Source of the DNA: Haliotis asinina
Lineage: Eukaryota > Mollusca > Gastropoda > Lepetellida > Haliotidae
DNA length: 64,000 nt
NCBI RefSeq assembly: GCF_037392515.1
Contig: NC_090290.1
Span: 22,527,753 to 22,591,752 of the forward strand
Reading direction: 5' to 3'
Shown here: one piece after another, positions 62,148-64,000 of the stretch
Layout: every line of letters starts with the position of its first letter
How positions within the stretch are numbered: position 1 is the stretch's first letter
Position numbers and translations under genes: made by a program
The notes under the pieces: model-generated
What the model saw: the letters and a program-made list of their open reading frames with translations, nothing else
What the model was told of the DNA's origin: nothing
Databases searched by the model: none

Positions 62148-64000
62148 TCATCTTCTGAACCTCTTGAACAGTGGATGTAGGGCTGCAGACTTCATGCTGC
62201 CGCTACCACTGCCTCTCTTGTACTCCATGTACACCGAGTCATCTGCTCCTGACATTGAGCTCATACTGCCAGCTTTGCGGAACACCTGAACACAGGAAGT
62301 GAGTCATGTATTTTCATGTTACCAATAGCAACTTGTGGATGTGATGGGTCAGTAAGGATCTTCATTACACATGGAACTTAAGTGAGCTGATAGTCTTCCA
62401 CACCACAAACAGTCTACAATGATCTACCGTGCCAACAGTCTGTCACAATGCTGTTTAACCCTGGTCTACAAACTCCTCCCTACTATTTTAACTTTGGGTC
62501 TACCCTGCCACCCGTCTTCGCCTACCACCACACTAAACTATCTTACCCCAATCCACTCCATACCCCATCAAGCAAAATTACCCCTAGTCTACCCTCCTCC
62601 CCACAGTTCTTACTCTTGGTCTACCCTGCCATCAGTCTTCTCTTCCACCCCATGCAACAGTCTCACTCCAAGACTACCCCCTCTCCATCAGTCTTACCCC
62701 GGGTCTGCCACCGTCTGGGCCTCCCTCCTCCTCTGCGTCCTGATCAGTGGCAGCCAGCACCTTCTGCAACAGACTCATCTGCTCCTCCTTGGTGTTGTAG
62801 GCCAGCTCCTCCTGATCAACATACAACAACTCATTTAGGAAAAGATTCTGAAACTTTAGTATCACTGTGGCAATATAATTACAAAGACACTAATCTATGT
62901 AAAACAATAATTTTGCATCTAGTGTAAAGATTTCATTAATATTTATTGGTTTCATAAACTGCCCTCATTCTTCCAGAATACATGTCTAAATTGTGGAATT
63001 GGTGGCTGATTTGTATTTTCTTCTAAGCACAATCAACTAGGAGGCAGATTATACTTGATTATACTTATACCACCCAACCAAGAAGAGAAATAAACCCATG
63101 GTTTAAGTAAGATGAAGGATTGCTTTAAGCACCAGTTCCCTGTTTAACAAAGCTCTTGTAAGCCTAATATCTTGTAACTTTTCTTGTTTTCTCTGTTACA
63201 GCATAGGAGGCACAATGGCTACGAGAAAACTTCTGAGATCTTTGGCTTACGAGAGTTTTGTGAAATGGGGCCCAGACTACCTATCCTTGACAATAGATAG
63301 AGTAGTCTGACACACCTGGTCCATGCCGGCCAGCTTGGTGATGACTTTGTAGCTGTATCCCTGGTTGACGAGGAAACGCTGACGTTTGAGGGAGTACTGC
63401 ATCTCCATAGTGTCCTGAGACACCAGGGTGTAGAAGAAGGCGTTGTACGTCTCCGCTGCTGAACCTGTCACACAACACACAGTGTAGGGGAGTCCAATCA
63501 TAATTGTGGAATAAAATCTAGATCTGGCCCCTTTAAAAAGCACTAAGGTGATTGTAAGTCCCAAAGATCAGTTTAGAGCTTGTGAAAGGAGGCCCTGATC
63601 TGTAAACATACCTGAGGCTTAGGCTGATTACAGGACTGCAAAGCAAGCAAGGCATATGTGCTATTATCTAGGTGCTGACAGATATTTCCAATGGTCTGAG
63701 TAAACTGAGCACCGAACTCTCTTGTCGGCTGAAGTGTCTAACACTCAACCTACATCCCATGTGGCAAAGTAATGACCTGTTTCAAATCTGTGAGTGAGGG
63801 TGAACTCTGCAAAGTATTTCAGTTGTACTGATGTGTCTGTCTCAAACAAAGAGAAGGTGTGGATAAACAGAGATATATAATTGTCGATAAAACATTTACT
63901 TCCAAAGTGCAGAATTACATGATATGGAAAATTTATTAAATAAATATGATAGTGAGTGTAACCTTTCTTTGCCCTCAGAATTCTGCCCATTCTCTGAGCT
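62148..64000 (-). CDS. ERCC3: ERCC3/XPB helicase of TFIIH, C-terminal exons (5' part beyond the right edge)
   Basis: Superfamily 2 DNA translocase of TFIIH, used for promoter opening and nucleotide excision repair. Four exons seen on the minus strand: window edge to 63963, 63464-63316, 62811-62698 and 62285-62148 (stop TGA), phases consistent. The edge exon carries helicase motif [15 protein letters not shown], with its conserved Gln and Arg residues. The next reads [20 protein letters not shown] followed by [21 protein letters not shown]; then [20 protein letters not shown] and an acidic stretch [11 protein letters not shown]; the last reads [20 protein letters not shown] and ends [11 protein letters not shown]. 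This matches the end of human XPB almost block for block, including the extreme C-terminus. A foldback hairpin element (63134-63273) sits in the intron between 62811 and 63316. About the last 115 residues are present. Confidence 0.96.
63134..63273. mobile_element. Foldback hairpin, copy 5, in an ERCC3 intron
   Basis: GTTTAACAAAGCTCTTGTAA against GAGAGTTTTGTGAAATGGGG; 43 bp from the end of an ERCC3 exon (63316). Confidence 0.82.

Noticed and set aside
61852-62289. 145-residue plus-strand frame
   Set aside because: Antisense to the last ERCC3 exon.
62419-62927. Plus-strand proline-rich frames
   Set aside because: They are antisense to an ERCC3 exon and its neighbouring intron; the minus strand has the conserved protein.

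Overview
The window is nuclear DNA from an animal, most likely a gastropod mollusc and probably an abalone (Haliotis-like). The genes are split by introns with GT-AG sites. The DNA between exons is packed with short SINEs that end in (ACTC)n and that I associate with abalone sequence; that species call is recognition, not proof. There are no bacterial-style operons, no rRNA and no convincing free-standing tRNA gene.

Five protein-coding genes can be read exon by exon. (1) Minus strand, 532-4827: the first half of a clan 2 (CYP2-like) cytochrome P450, with a TATA promoter near 4.9 kb; its haem-binding half lies beyond the left edge. (2) Plus strand, 8973-30836: a BAF60/SMARCD subunit of the SWI/SNF chromatin remodeller, 15 constitutive exons (465 residues seen, SWIB domain complete) with only the extreme N-terminus missing. 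Its 11.7-kb second visible intron holds two or three small in-frame cassette exon candidates. (3) Plus strand, 42991-45903: a small protein made of one DUF4430 (transcobalamin C-terminal-like) domain, with a TATA promoter near 41.04 kb that is itself duplicated. (4) Minus strand, 49824-56134: an RPP25/RPP25L-type Alba protein of RNase P/MRP, complete coding sequence of 196 residues. (5) Minus strand, 62148 to the right edge: the C-terminal exons of ERCC3/XPB, the TFIIH helicase.

The rest is repeat-rich. At least 18 copies of one SINE-like family (A, about 245 bp) and more than 20 of a tRNA-headed family (B, about 155 bp) share the same 3' tail. Two further tRNA-like families (C and D) occur once or twice. 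There are foldback hairpin elements of about 150 bp (five copies) and about 100 bp (two copies), several MITE-like elements, and a remnant Tigger/pogo DNA transposon with a second foldback element inside it, sitting in the last intron of the RPP25-like gene. Tandem arrays have unit lengths of 4, 45, 52, 61, 67, 69 and about 73 bp (the last with a 396-bp higher-order period). Two diverged copies of a 350-bp repeat lie inverted on either side of the DUF4430 gene.

The genes do not form a pathway; they look like ordinary neighbours on a chromosome. BAF60, RPP25 and ERCC3 are housekeeping nuclear proteins (chromatin remodelling, tRNA processing, transcription/DNA repair); P450 and the DUF4430 protein look like tissue- or condition-restricted genes, both with TATA promoters. 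I saw no clearly new multi-gene system. The most testable novelties are the BAF60 cassette exons, the stand-alone DUF4430 gene with a duplicated core promoter and ambiguous start, and the hairpin element family that inserts into SINEs and introns.
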